Below, piece by piece: positions 40,217 through 49,401 of a DNA stretch of 64,000 nucleotides. Under the pieces are notes generated by a model. It was not told the DNA's origin, searched no databases, and saw nothing but the letters and a program-made list of their open reading frames with translations. Origin of the DNA: Burkholderia oklahomensis C6786 (GTDB taxonomy: Bacteria > Pseudomonadota > Gammaproteobacteria > Burkholderiales > Burkholderiaceae); assembly GCF_000959365.1 (NCBI RefSeq), contig NZ_CP009556.1, positions 992,001-1,056,000 of the forward strand. Direction: 5' to 3'. The translations under genes were made by a program, and so were the position numbers. Within the stretch, counting starts at the first letter, position 1. Every line of letters begins with the position of its first letter.

Positions 40217-41650
40217 ATGCTGAAGGAAACCTATCCGTACTACCTCGCGAACGACGCGGTGTACGCGAACACCGATCTCGACGTCACCGACAAATACAGC
40301 GGCAAGGTCGCGACGCGCGTCGCGCTCGCCGACGCGCAGGCGATCGACGCCGCGATCGCGGCGGCCGTCGGCGCGCAGAAGCCGCTGCGCGAGCTGCCCG
40401 CGTTCAAGCGGCAGGCGATTCTCGAACACTGCGTCGCACGCTTTCGCGAGCGTTTCGACGAGCTGGCCGAAGCGCTGTGCATCGAGGCGGGCAAGCCGAT
40501 CAACGATTCGAAGGGCGAAGTGACGCGCCTCATCGACACGTTCCGCGTCGCGGCCGAGGAAGCGGTGCGCATCGAAGGCGGAATCATCAATCTCGAAATC
40601 TCGCCGCGCGCACAGGGCTACAGCGGCTACTACAAGCGCATGCCGATCGGGCCGTGCTCGTTCATCTCGCCGTTCAACTTTCCGCTGAACCTCGCCGCGC
40701 ACAAGGTCGCGCCCGCGCTTGCCGCGGGCTGCCCGTTCGTGCTGAAGCCCGCGAGCCGCACGCCGATCGGCGCGCTGATCATCGGCGAGGTCCTCGCGGA
40801 AACGGATTTGCCGAAGGGCGCGTTCTCGATTCTGCCCGCGCATCGCGACGGCGCCGATCTCTTCACGACCGACGAGCGCTTCAAGCTGCTGTCGTTCACG
40901 GGCTCGCCCGCGGTCGGCTGGGAGCTGAAGAAGAAGGCGGGCAAGAAGAAGGTCGTGCTCGAGCTGGGCGGCAACGCGGCCGCGATCGTCGACGCCGATC
41001 AGCGCGACCGGCTCGACTACGTCGTCGACCGGCTCGCGTTCGGCGCGTACTACCAGTCCGGGCAGAGCTGCATCGGCGTGCAGCGGATCATCGTGCACGC
41101 GGACGTCTACGATGCGCTGCGCGAGAAGCTGATCGCGAAGACCCGCTCGCTGAAGATGGGCGACCCGAAGGATCCGGCGACGTTCGTCGGCCCGATGATC
41201 TCCGAAGCGGAATCGCGGCGGCTCGCCGGCTGGATGGACGCGGCCGTCGCGGCGGGCGCGAAGATCGTCGCGGGGGGCAACGTCGACGGCGCGATGTTCG
41301 AGGCGACGCTGCTCGAGCACGTCGGCCGCGATCAGGATCTGTATCGCAAGGAGGCGTTCGGCCCCGTCGCGCTGCTCGAGAAGTTCTCGGATTTCGACGA
41401 CGCGCTCGCGCGCGTGAACGACAGCGACTTCGGCTTGCAGGCGGGCGTGTTCACCGATTCGCTCGCGCATGCGCAGCGCGCGTGGGACGAGCTCGAAGTG
41501 GGCGGCGTCGTGATCAACGACGTGCCGTCGTTCCGCGTCGACAACATGCCGTACGGCGGCGTGAAGGACTCGGGGCTCGGCCGCGAAGGGATCCGTTACG
41601 CGATCGAGGACATGACCGAGCTGCGGCTGATGGTCGTGCGCAAGCGTTGA
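40217..41650 (+). CDS. NAD(P)-dependent aldehyde dehydrogenase
   Basis: A 477-residue aldehyde dehydrogenase. The catalytic Cys is in SGQSCIGVQR and the general base Glu in LELGGN. Cofactor motifs include SFISPFNFPLN and FTGSPAVGWELKK. Substrate unknown; partnership with the ThDP enzyme suggests oxidation of an aldehyde formed or consumed by that enzyme. The 61-bp spacer contains a short CGGCACATC repeat (three near-copies). Confidence 0.85.
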   Translation: MLKETYPYYLANDAVYANTDLDVTDKYSGKVATRVALADAQAIDAAIAAAVGAQKPLRELPAFKRQAILEHCVARFRERFDELAEALCIEAGKPINDSKGEVTRLIDTFRVAAEEAVRIEGGIINLEISPRAQGYSGYYKRMPIGPCSFISPFNFPLNLAAHKVAPALAAGCPFVLKPASRTPIGALIIGEVLAETDLPKGAFSILPAHRDGADLFTTDERFKLLSFTGSPAVGWELKKKAGKKKVVLELGGNAAAIVDADQRDRLDYVVDRLAFGAYYQSGQSCIGVQRIIVHADVYDALREKLIAKTRSLKMGDPKDPATFVGPMISEAESRRLAGWMDAAVAAGAKIVAGGNVDGAMFEATLLEHVGRDQDLYRKEAFGPVALLEKFSDFDDALARVNDSDFGLQAGVFTDSLAHAQRAWDELEVGGVVINDVPSFRVDNMPYGGVKDSGLGREGIRYAIEDMTELRLMVVRKR

Positions 41651-41863
41651 ATGCGGCGCCAGGGCGGGGCGGCTCGGCGACGCGTTCGCCGGCGCTGCCG
41701 CCGCTGCGCCGCCACATGATCGCGCCATTCCGCGGACGTATCTTTGGCCGCGAGAATCCGGCGAATCGGCAAGTCGATGCGTCGCGCCGCCCATCGAGCG
41801 AGCACGATGGCGACCGCGGGCGCAGAAGCAGCCGCAGCAGCCCGTCGCGGCGGCGGTTCTGCG

Positions 41864-42304
41864 CTACGTCGCCGCGAGCGCGTCGTCCGGCAGGCTGAGG
41901 CTCGTCGATTTCGCGATCACGCAGACCTCGCCCGCCGTGTTGCGCAACACGCCTTCGAGGCGAACGACGTCGCCCTTCAGCTTCGCGCTCGGTTCGATCG
42001 CGACGATTCGCCATTCCATCGTCACCGTGTCGCCTGCCGCGACCGCCTTGCGGAACTTGAACTCGAATTCGAGCCCGAGCGCCGGGCGTCGCTCGCTGAG
42101 GAATGTCGCGACCATGCCCATCATCAATGCCGAATAGTGCGTACCGCTGACGATCAGTCCGCCGAACCGCGTCGGTTCGGCGAGCGCCTCGTCGTGATGC
42201 AGCGGATTCATGTCGCCGGCGAGCGTCGCAAATCGGCGAACGGAATCAATGTCGAACGTGACCATTTTCGAGATGGTTTCGCCAACACGGTAACTCGGAT
42301 TCAT
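41864..42304 (-). CDS. MaoC-like hotdog-fold dehydratase
   Basis: A 146-residue protein with the hydratase-2 signature DMNPLHHDEALAEPTRFGG and IVSGTHYSALMMGM, including the Asp/His catalytic pair. This group acts on enoyl-CoA-type thioesters; the substrate is unknown. It is convergent with the aldehyde dehydrogenase gene and separately transcribed. The start at the ATG of MNPSYRVGE matches the family; upstream in-frame sequence does not. Confidence 0.82.
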   Translation of the reverse strand: MNPSYRVGETISKMVTFDIDSVRRFATLAGDMNPLHHDEALAEPTRFGGLIVSGTHYSALMMGMVATFLSERRPALGLEFEFKFRKAVAAGDTVTMEWRIVAIEPSAKLKGDVVRLEGVLRNTAGEVCVIAKSTSLSLPDDALAAT

Positions 42305-43110
42305 AGGCGCGTGCTGAATAATTAGATAAGAAAGATGTCGATTGCGTTTTAAACGAGCATTGCGCGAATATCGAGATAAGGCCGCAATGCGGGAGATCGT
42401 CGCTATCTCAAAAAACGGGGCGGCGCGCAATGATCGAGACGTCCGCGATTGCGTCGGGGACGGTTGACGAATGGCGACGCCGCGTCGTCACGAGATGCTA
42501 TCGTCCACCGACCGGACGGTCAATCGAGCGTGCTGTCCGGCTGCGCGGCACGCGCGTCATGCAGTCGACGTTCAATCGGTTCGACGGGCGTCGTGCGCCG
42601 CGCGCATGCGGCAAACGCCCGTCCGCCGGGCGTCGTGCGCCATTTTCCGCCGAGTCTGGCACGTTCGGCGAACGTGCAGCGATCGTGGCAGGCGAAAACG
42701 TTTGCGTCCCGCCAACTTCCGGTGCTGCCGGTGCAATTGATAAATCTCTCTGTGGCGGGCAGATAACACACTGCACGGACGCAATTGCGCGCGGCGCGTA
42801 TCCGGCGCATTGTGATCGCAGTATCAACCGGATCGCGTCGACGCGCGTTTTTACCTGATCGATCGGAGATTCGATCGCGAAACGAAGTGAAATGCTCGCC
42901 GATTATCGAGCGAAATCGGCGAACAGACTTAATTTCATTTAACATCGGCACTTTATATTCGTTTTAAGAAAGAATGAGGGCCCGTTTCATTGCCGTTCAC
43001 GCGGAACGGCGGGCTCGCGCTCACGCGATCGCATGCCGAACCCGCCAGGCACGCGAGCGACGAACGGAGCTGGAACAGGCGACAAGGCAACGATTGCGTA
43101 GCGCTACGAC
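42305..43110. other. Long AT-richer intergenic region before the Wsp operon
   Basis: About 800 bp without a credible gene. It is less GC-rich than its surroundings, particularly 42300-42480 and 42840-42970. The 14-mer GGGCGTCGTGCGCC occurs twice, at 42586 and 42628. TATATT at 42954-42959 is a possible -10 for the downstream operon, with no clear -35. It may hold regulatory sequence for wsp genes or decayed coding DNA. Confidence 0.4.
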
Positions 43111-44208
43111 ATGATGAACAAAACGAATAGGGATAGTGATTCGGATTCGCTTGAATCGGGGATTTCGGTGCTGCTGGTCGACGACCAGGCGTTCGTCGGC
43201 GAAGTGATTCGCCGCTCGCTCGTCCCGGAGAGCGACATCGTGCTGCACACGTGCACCGACGCGCAGCGCGCGCTCGCGATGGCGAGGGAAGTGAAGCCGA
43301 CCGTGATCCTGCAGGATCTCGTGATGCCCGACATCGACGGCCTCGAACTCGTGCGCGCCTGGCGTGCCGACGCGCAGACGGCGCGCGTGCCGATCATCGT
43401 GCTGTCGGCGAAAGAGGAGCCCGACATCAAGCGCGCGGCGTTCGTCGCCGGCGCGAACGACTATCTCGTCAAGCTGCCCGACACGATCGAGCTGATCGCG
43501 CGCATCCGCTACCACTCGAACTCGTATCTGACGCTGCGGCAGCGCGACGAAGTGCTCGACTTCCTGTCGCACGACATGCGCACGCCGCAGACGTCGATCC
43601 TCGCGCTCCTCGACGTCTATCGCAACGAGCACGGCGCGATGCCGCCGATCCTCGAGCGGATCGAGACGCATGCGCGCCGCGCGCTCGCGCTCGCCGACGG
43701 CTTCATTCATCTGACGCGCGCGCAATCGGAGAAGCGGCCGAGCGAGACGGTGAGCCTGAACGAGGTCGTGCTCGACGCGGTCGACCAGATGTGGGAGAAG
43801 GCGGGCAGCGTCGGCAGCCGCGTACGCGCCGACGTGCCGCCGACCGAATGCCTGTGCATCGGCGACCGGATGATGCTCACGCGCGCGGTCGCGAATCTCG
43901 TCGACAACGCGCTGAAGTACGGCCCCGCGGGCTCCGAGGTGCGCTGCACGCTCGTCGAGGACGGCGACTGCTGGCTGATCGGCGTCGAGGACGAAGGCGC
44001 GGGCATCGCCCCCGAGCAGCGCGCGGCCGCGACCGAATCGTTCGTGCGGCTCGTGCCCGCGGGCGGCGCGCAGCGCGGCGGCTTCGGGCTCGGGCTCGCG
44101 TTCGTGCGCGCGACGGCCGCGAAGCATCGCGGACAGATCCTGATGCGCTACACGCCGCGCGGCTTTCTCGCGGGACTTCGGATACCGAAGGATGCGAGCG
44201 CCGCGTGA
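43111..44208 (+). CDS. wspHRR: Response regulator-histidine kinase hybrid of the Wsp system (WspHRR-like)
   Basis: A 365-residue soluble protein. Residues 17-135 are a receiver domain with the phospho-acceptor Asp69 (VILQDLVMPDIDG). A HisKA dimerisation domain follows with His154 (LDFLSHDMRTPQTS), then an HATPase domain with the N-box LVDNALKYG and G-box GGFGLGLAFV. No sensor or membrane segment is present. It directly precedes the chemoreceptor and Che-like genes, and no GGDEF protein is encoded in the cluster. This fits the Burkholderia arrangement in which a hybrid kinase takes the place of the diguanylate cyclase WspR. WspE probably phosphorylates the receiver. Confidence 0.8.
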   Translation: MMNKTNRDSDSDSLESGISVLLVDDQAFVGEVIRRSLVPESDIVLHTCTDAQRALAMAREVKPTVILQDLVMPDIDGLELVRAWRADAQTARVPIIVLSAKEEPDIKRAAFVAGANDYLVKLPDTIELIARIRYHSNSYLTLRQRDEVLDFLSHDMRTPQTSILALLDVYRNEHGAMPPILERIETHARRALALADGFIHLTRAQSEKRPSETVSLNEVVLDAVDQMWEKAGSVGSRVRADVPPTECLCIGDRMMLTRAVANLVDNALKYGPAGSEVRCTLVEDGDCWLIGVEDEGAGIAPEQRAAATESFVRLVPAGGAQRGGFGLGLAFVRATAAKHRGQILMRYTPRGFLAGLRIPKDASAA

Positions 44209-44379
44209 CGCGTGCGTGCGGCATGGTTCATTCGCGCGCCCTGGCCTGTCCCCGTACCCGATGCTTCAAGTTACACTCGCGATGCCCGGGTTTCGCGTCG
44301 CGCCGGGATCGATGCGATCCGCCCGGTGCGGCGCGCGACGCTTTTTTCACATGATTTTCCGCCAGCCGGATAGAACGAC

Positions 44380-46056
44380 ATGCCCACTGTGACGCCTCGC
44401 GCCAGCAACGAGATTCTTCGCAAACCCGCCGCCGGCAACCGGCTCACGCTGGGCAACCGGATCCTGTTCAGCTTCGGCGTGCTGTTCGTGCTGATGCTGT
44501 TCATGGCGGCGCTGTCGTATCAGCGCCTGCGCGCGATCAACGAAGAAGCGATCAGCATCGAGCGCGATTCGCTCCCGGGCGTCTATCTCGCCTCTTCATT
44601 GCGTGCGGCTGCGAACGAATCGTACATCGTGCTGCAGCGCGCGGTGTTCGTCGACGCCGATGCCGACGCGGTCCGGCGCGATCTCGCGAAGGTGCCCGGC
44701 ATGCTCGAAGACTTCGACAAGCTGTTGTCCGCGTATCAGGCGTCGACGTTTCGCAGCGACGACCAGCAGCGCTTCAACACGTTCCATGATTCGTACAACC
44801 GCTACCTGCCGCTGTTGAACGACACCGTGCAGAAGGCGCGCGGCGCGAAGAACGATGCGCTCGACGCGTACGCGAAGATGACGCCCGCATGGGAAGAAGT
44901 GATTCGAAATGCGAACATTCTCGTGCAGGAGAACCGGCGCTTCGCCGAGCAATCGGCGGCGCTGATTCGCGAATCGGTGCACGGCACCGAGATCACGCTC
45001 GCGGTCGCGCTGGGCGTCGTGCTCGTGTCCGCGCTCGTGCTCGGCTATTTCCTGTTTCGCGCGGTGACGGTGCCGATGGCGCGGCTCATCGACGTGCACG
45101 ACGTGATGCGCACCGGCAACCTGACGCAGCGCCTGAACCTCGGCCGCAACGACGAATTCGGCACGCTCGAGAGCGGCTTCAACCGGATGGCCGACGAGCT
45201 GACCGCGCTCGTCGCGCAGGCGCAGCAGTCGTCGCTGCAGGTGACGACGTCGGTCGCCGAGATCGCGGCGACCTCGCGCGAGCAGCAGGCGACCGCGAAC
45301 GAGACCGCGGCGACGACGACCGAGATCGGCGCGACGTCGCGCGAGATCTTCGCGACGTCGCGCGATCTGCTGCGCACGATGAACGAAGTGTCGTCGGTCG
45401 CCGAGCAGTCGGCGACGCTCGCGGGCGTCGGCCAGAGCGGCCTCACGCGGATGGGCGAGACGATGCGCAGCGTGATGGACGCGGCCGGCTCGGTGAACGC
45501 GAAGCTCGCGATCCTCAACGAGAAGGCGATCAACATCAATCAGGTCGTCGCCACCATCACGAAGGTCGCCGACCAGACCAACCTGCTGTCGCTGAACGCG
45601 GCGATCGAAGCGGAGAAGGCGGGCGAATACGGCCGCGGCTTCGCGGTCGTCGCGACCGAGATCCGCCGCCTCGCCGATCAGACGGCCGTCGCGACGTACG
45701 ACATCGAGCAGACGGTAAAGGAGATTCAGTCGGCGGTGTCGGCGGGCGTGATGGGGATGGACAAGTTCTCCGAAGAGGTGCGGCGCGGGATGCGCGACGT
45801 GCAGCAGGTGGGCGGCCAGCTGTCGCAGATCATCGCCGAAGTGCAGACGCTCGCGCCGCGCTTCCAGATGGTCAACGAAGGAATGCAGACGCAGGCGAGC
45901 GGCGCCGAGCAGATCACGCAGGCGCTGTCGCAGCTGTCCGAGGCCGCGCAGCAGACGGCGGAATCGCTGCGGCAGTCGTCGCAGGCGATCGACGACCTGA
46001 CGCTCGTCGCGAATCAGTTGCGCACGGGCGTGTCGCGTTTCAAGGTCGACGCGTGA
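44380..46056 (+). CDS. wspA: Methyl-accepting chemoreceptor WspA
   Basis: A 558-residue receptor with two transmembrane helices (about 28-48 and 205-228) flanking a four-helix-bundle periplasmic domain (4HB_MCP-like). A HAMP domain follows, then a long signalling coiled coil with the hairpin tip [20 protein letters not shown]. In Pseudomonas the orthologue senses surface contact or envelope stress. It lacks the C-terminal CheR-tethering pentapeptide. First structural gene of the wsp cluster, 171 bp after the hybrid kinase. Confidence 0.88.
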   Translation: MPTVTPRASNEILRKPAAGNRLTLGNRILFSFGVLFVLMLFMAALSYQRLRAINEEAISIERDSLPGVYLASSLRAAANESYIVLQRAVFVDADADAVRRDLAKVPGMLEDFDKLLSAYQASTFRSDDQQRFNTFHDSYNRYLPLLNDTVQKARGAKNDALDAYAKMTPAWEEVIRNANILVQENRRFAEQSAALIRESVHGTEITLAVALGVVLVSALVLGYFLFRAVTVPMARLIDVHDVMRTGNLTQRLNLGRNDEFGTLESGFNRMADELTALVAQAQQSSLQVTTSVAEIAATSREQQATANETAATTTEIGATSREIFATSRDLLRTMNEVSSVAEQSATLAGVGQSGLTRMGETMRSVMDAAGSVNAKLAILNEKAININQVVATITKVADQTNLLSLNAAIEAEKAGEYGRGFAVVATEIRRLADQTAVATYDIEQTVKEIQSAVSAGVMGMDKFSEEVRRGMRDVQQVGGQLSQIIAEVQTLAPRFQMVNEGMQTQASGAEQITQALSQLSEAAQQTAESLRQSSQAIDDLTLVANQLRTGVSRFKVDA

Positions 46057-46086
46057 CGCGCGCGTGACGCGAAAAGCGGAGCCGAC

Positions 46087-46626
46087 ATGCTGTTCCTGCT
46101 GTTCCACCTCGACGGCGAGCGCTATGCGCTCGAAGCGGCGGAGATCGCCGAAGTGCTGCCGCTCGCCGCGACGAAGACGATTCCCGGCGCGCCCGCGTGG
46201 GCGGCCGGCATTCTGATGCATCGCGGCGAGCCGGTGCCGGTGATCGACGTGCCGTGGCTCGCGCTCGGCCGTCCCGCGCAGCATCTGCGCTCGACGCGGC
46301 TCGTGCTCGTGCGCTACCGGCTGCCCGCGGCCGCCGAGCCGGCGTTCGCGCAGCCGCGCGTGCGTTTGCTCGGGCTCATCGTCGAACGCGCGACGCAGAC
46401 GACGCGGATTCCGCGCGACGCGTTCCGCGGCAGCGGGATCGCGACGCCGCACGCGCGCTGGCTCGGACCGATCGCGAGCGATGCGCACGGCGTCGTCCAG
46501 TGGGTCGCGGTCCAGCACATCGTCGACGGCGATGTGCGCGCGTTGCTGTTCGACTATGCGGCGTCGCTCGATCCGGCCGGGCCGCTTGCGTCGCCGGCCG
46601 GCGCGCCGGCGGGAGGCGGGTTGTGA
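46087..46626 (+). CDS. wspB: CheW-like adaptor WspB
   Basis: A 179-residue CheW-domain protein linking receptor and kinase. It shows the CheW pattern FHLDGERYALEAAEIAEVLP and WAAGILMHRGEPVPVIDV. The stop overlaps the wspC start (GTGA), so translation is coupled. Confidence 0.88.
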   Translation: MLFLLFHLDGERYALEAAEIAEVLPLAATKTIPGAPAWAAGILMHRGEPVPVIDVPWLALGRPAQHLRSTRLVLVRYRLPAAAEPAFAQPRVRLLGLIVERATQTTRIPRDAFRGSGIATPHARWLGPIASDAHGVVQWVAVQHIVDGDVRALLFDYAASLDPAGPLASPAGAPAGGGL

Positions 46627-48689
46627 ACGTGTTCGACCCGCGCTTTCATGCATGGCTGTCGCGCGAGACCGGGATCGATCCGGCGTCGCTCGGCAACGAC
46701 TTCGTCGCGCGCGCGCTCGCCGAGCGGATCGCCGCGACCCAGCCGGGCGTCGACGGCGGCGCGGCCGCGCAGTCGGGCCGTCCCCATCAGCCGATCACGG
46801 ATGAAGCGGTCGACGCCTACTGGCAGCGCCTGAACGCGTCGCCCGACGAGCGGCGCGCGCTGATCGAGCTGTTCGTCGTGCCGGAGACCTGGTTTTTCCG
46901 CGAGCGCGAGGCGTTCGGCGCGCTCGCGCGGCTCGGCGCCGAGCGGCTCTTCGCGGAGCCCGCGCGCGTGCTGCGGATTCTGAGCGCACCGTGCTCGACG
47001 GGCGAGGAGCCGTATTCGGCTGCGATGGCGCTGCTCGACGCGGGCATCGATCCGGCGCGCTTCGAGATCGACGCGCTCGACATCAGCGGCCGCGCGATCG
47101 AGCACGCGGAGCGTGCGCGCTACGGACGCAACTCGTTTCGCGGCCACGCGCTCGAGTTTCGCGACCGGCATTTCAAGGCGGCGGCCGACGGCTGGGTGCT
47201 CGACGAGCGGGTGCGCGCGTGCGTGCGGTTCCGGCGGGCGAATCTGCTCGATCTGCTCGGCTGCCCCGGCGAACCGTACGACTTCGTGTTCTGTCGCAAC
47301 GTGCTGATCTATTTCGATCGCGACGCGCAGGATCGCGTCGTGCGGATCGTCGAGGAGCAACTCGGCGAGCGCGGAATCGTGTTCGTCGGCCCGGCCGAGA
47401 CGGGGGTCGTGATGCGGCAGGGGCTGACGTCGGCGCAGATTCCGCTTGCGTTCGCTTTTCACAAGGCGGCGGCCGAGACGGCGGAGCGGCCCGGCGTGCC
47501 GGCCATCGGCGCGCCTGCGGCGGGCGGCGCGAGGCGCGGCGGGGCCGTGGCGGCAACGGGCGTCGCTGGCGTCGCCGGCGCGGAGCGAACGCGGACGCTG
47601 GGCGGCACGCTGCGCGCGATCGCGCACGAATGGTTCGTCGATGCCGGCTGGCCGACGCCCGAGCCGATCGCACGCGCGATCGACGGTGAGCCGGCCGCGT
47701 TCGAGCCGTCGGCCGAATCGTTCGCGTCCGCGCCGAACGCCGTGCGTCCCGCATCCGAACCGCTCGCGCGTGCGGGCGACTCCGGCTGGCCCGCGGCCCG
47801 TGCGTTCGCGCGCGCGCCGAGCGTTGCGGAGCACGCCGGCGAATCGTTCGCACCGGCTCGCGACGCCGGACGTTCCGCGAGCGCGCCGCCCGTGAACGCA
47901 TTCGACACGGGCTGGACCGCCGCGGGCGCATTCGCGCGCGCGGCCGATGACACCGCGCAAACGCCCGGCGATTCGTTCGCCCCGGCGATCGACGCCGCGC
48001 ATTCCGCGGCCGCGCCGCTTGCGCGCGGCGCGAGCGGCGCGTTCGATTCGCTTTCCACGTCGGCGGCCGATACCGGCTGGCCCGCCGCCGAGCCGATCGC
48101 ACGTGACGCCGCCGCCGCCGCGCCGCGCGCGTCCGCATCGCTCGCCCATACGTTCGATACGGGGTGGCCCGCGTCCGTGCCGCTCGCGGGCGCGACGGGC
48201 GTCGCGCAACCGGCGTTCGTGCCGCATGCGTCCGGCGCGTCACGCATCGTCGGCGGCGTGGCCGGGACGGACGCCGCGTCCCGCGCGAGCGCCGAGCCGT
48301 ACGCCGGCGCGCCGCCCGAAGCGCCGCTCGACGCCGCCCGCCGCCTCGCCGACGCAGGCGCGTTCGACGCCGCGCAGCAGGCGGTGCGCGCGTCGATCGA
48401 CCTGTCCGGCCCGAGCGCCGACGCGTTCTATCTGCTCGGCCTGATCGCCGACGCGCAGGGCCGCGGCGACGAAGCGACGGACTGTTATCGGAAGGCGCTG
48501 TATCTCGAGCCGTCGCACTACGAAGCGCTGACGCATTTGGCGACGCTGCTCGACATCGCGGGCGATCGCGACGGCGCACAATGGCTGATGCAACGGGCCC
48601 GGCGTGCGGCCCAGTACGAATCGGCCTCGACCGTGACCGACACGGACGACGGCGAACCAAGAGGAACTCATGGACCGCGACGCCGTTGA
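46623..48689 (+). CDS. wspC: CheR-type methyltransferase WspC with expanded repeat linker and TPR domain
   Basis: A protein of about 688 residues starting at GTG. Residues 1-275 are a CheR methyltransferase that methylates the receptor (SAPCSTGEEPYSAAM binds AdoMet; FVFCRNVLIYFD is conserved). The last 100 residues carry TPR helices (FYLLGLIADAQGRGDEA). Between them lies a disordered Ala/Pro/Ser-rich linker of about 300 residues with imperfect repeats beginning D(A/S/T)GW(P/T). These recur at about 48-, 42- and 30-55-residue spacing. Typical WspC proteins have only a short linker, so this one is much longer than the norm of roughly 420 residues. It overlaps wspD by 20 bp. Confidence 0.85.
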   Translation: MNVFDPRFHAWLSRETGIDPASLGNDFVARALAERIAATQPGVDGGAAAQSGRPHQPITDEAVDAYWQRLNASPDERRALIELFVVPETWFFREREAFGALARLGAERLFAEPARVLRILSAPCSTGEEPYSAAMALLDAGIDPARFEIDALDISGRAIEHAERARYGRNSFRGHALEFRDRHFKAAADGWVLDERVRACVRFRRANLLDLLGCPGEPYDFVFCRNVLIYFDRDAQDRVVRIVEEQLGERGIVFVGPAETGVVMRQGLTSAQIPLAFAFHKAAAETAERPGVPAIGAPAAGGARRGGAVAATGVAGVAGAERTRTLGGTLRAIAHEWFVDAGWPTPEPIARAIDGEPAAFEPSAESFASAPNAVRPASEPLARAGDSGWPAARAFARAPSVAEHAGESFAPARDAGRSASAPPVNAFDTGWTAAGAFARAADDTAQTPGDSFAPAIDAAHSAAAPLARGASGAFDSLSTSAADTGWPAAEPIARDAAAAAPRASASLAHTFDTGWPASVPLAGATGVAQPAFVPHASGASRIVGGVAGTDAASRASAEPYAGAPPEAPLDAARRLADAGAFDAAQQAVRASIDLSGPSADAFYLLGLIADAQGRGDEATDCYRKALYLEPSHYEALTHLATLLDIAGDRDGAQWLMQRARRAAQYESASTVTDTDDGEPRGTHGPRRR

Positions 48690-49401
48690 GCGACCACGGA
48701 TCGCATTCGAGATCGACGCTTGCTGGAACCGCATCGGCACGCGCGGCGACCGTTCGTGCGAACGGCTCGAAGCCTGTCGCCGCTGCCTGAACTGTCCGGT
48801 GTACACGCAGCACGCGGCGCTGCTTCTCGATCGTCCGCTGACCGATGCGGATCTCGCCGACGCGGCGCGCCTCGCGGCCGAGCGCGCGCCGCGTTCGACG
48901 GCGGCCTCGGCGGCTTCGGCGGCGGCGCGCGACGGCGCGGCCGAGACCGTCCATTCGGCGCTCGCGTTTCGCGTCGCCGACGAATGGCTCGCGCTGCCGA
49001 TCGGCGTGCTGCGCGAGATCGCCGATACGCGGCCGATCCATGCGCTGCCGCATCGGCGCAATCGCGCGGTGCTCGGCATCGTCAACGTGCGCGGGATGCT
49101 GCGCGTCGCGGTGTCGCTCGCCGACCTGCTGAGCCTCGATGCGCGGGCCGATCGCGCCGCGTCGCGCACGCGCTTCACGCGGATGCTCGTCGTCGCGCAT
49201 CGCGGCGATCCCGTCGTGTTCCCGGTCGATGAAGTCGAGGGCGTGCTGCGCTTCACGCCGTCCGAATGGATGCCCGTTCCCGCGACCGTCGCGCGCACGG
49301 GCGGCGCGCATTCGCGCGGCGTGTTCGCGTGGCGCGGCAAGACGATCGGCCTGCTCGACGAGGACCGCCTGTTCGATTCGCTGACGCGGAGCCTGCGATG
49401 A
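48670..49401 (+). CDS. wspD: CheW-like adaptor WspD
   Basis: A 243-residue adaptor. A conserved N-terminal cysteine cluster (CERLEACRRCLNCPVY, residues 30-45) precedes a CheW domain (FRVADEWLALPIGVLREIAD, GIVNVRGMLRVAVSLADLL). The start lies inside the end of wspC and the stop overlaps the wspE start (ATGA). The cysteine cluster is a known feature of WspD proteins and could bind a metal or sense redox state. Confidence 0.88.
   Translation: MDRDAVERPRIAFEIDACWNRIGTRGDRSCERLEACRRCLNCPVYTQHAALLLDRPLTDADLADAARLAAERAPRSTAASAASAAARDGAAETVHSALAFRVADEWLALPIGVLREIADTRPIHALPHRRNRAVLGIVNVRGMLRVAVSLADLLSLDARADRAASRTRFTRMLVVAHRGDPVVFPVDEVEGVLRFTPSEWMPVPATVARTGGAHSRGVFAWRGKTIGLLDEDRLFDSLTRSLR

Noticed and set aside
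42430..42858. Plus-strand frames of about 90-140 codons in the gap before wsp
   Set aside because: Composition is Arg/Ala-rich in three overlapping frames, with no ribosome site or domain; judged non-coding.
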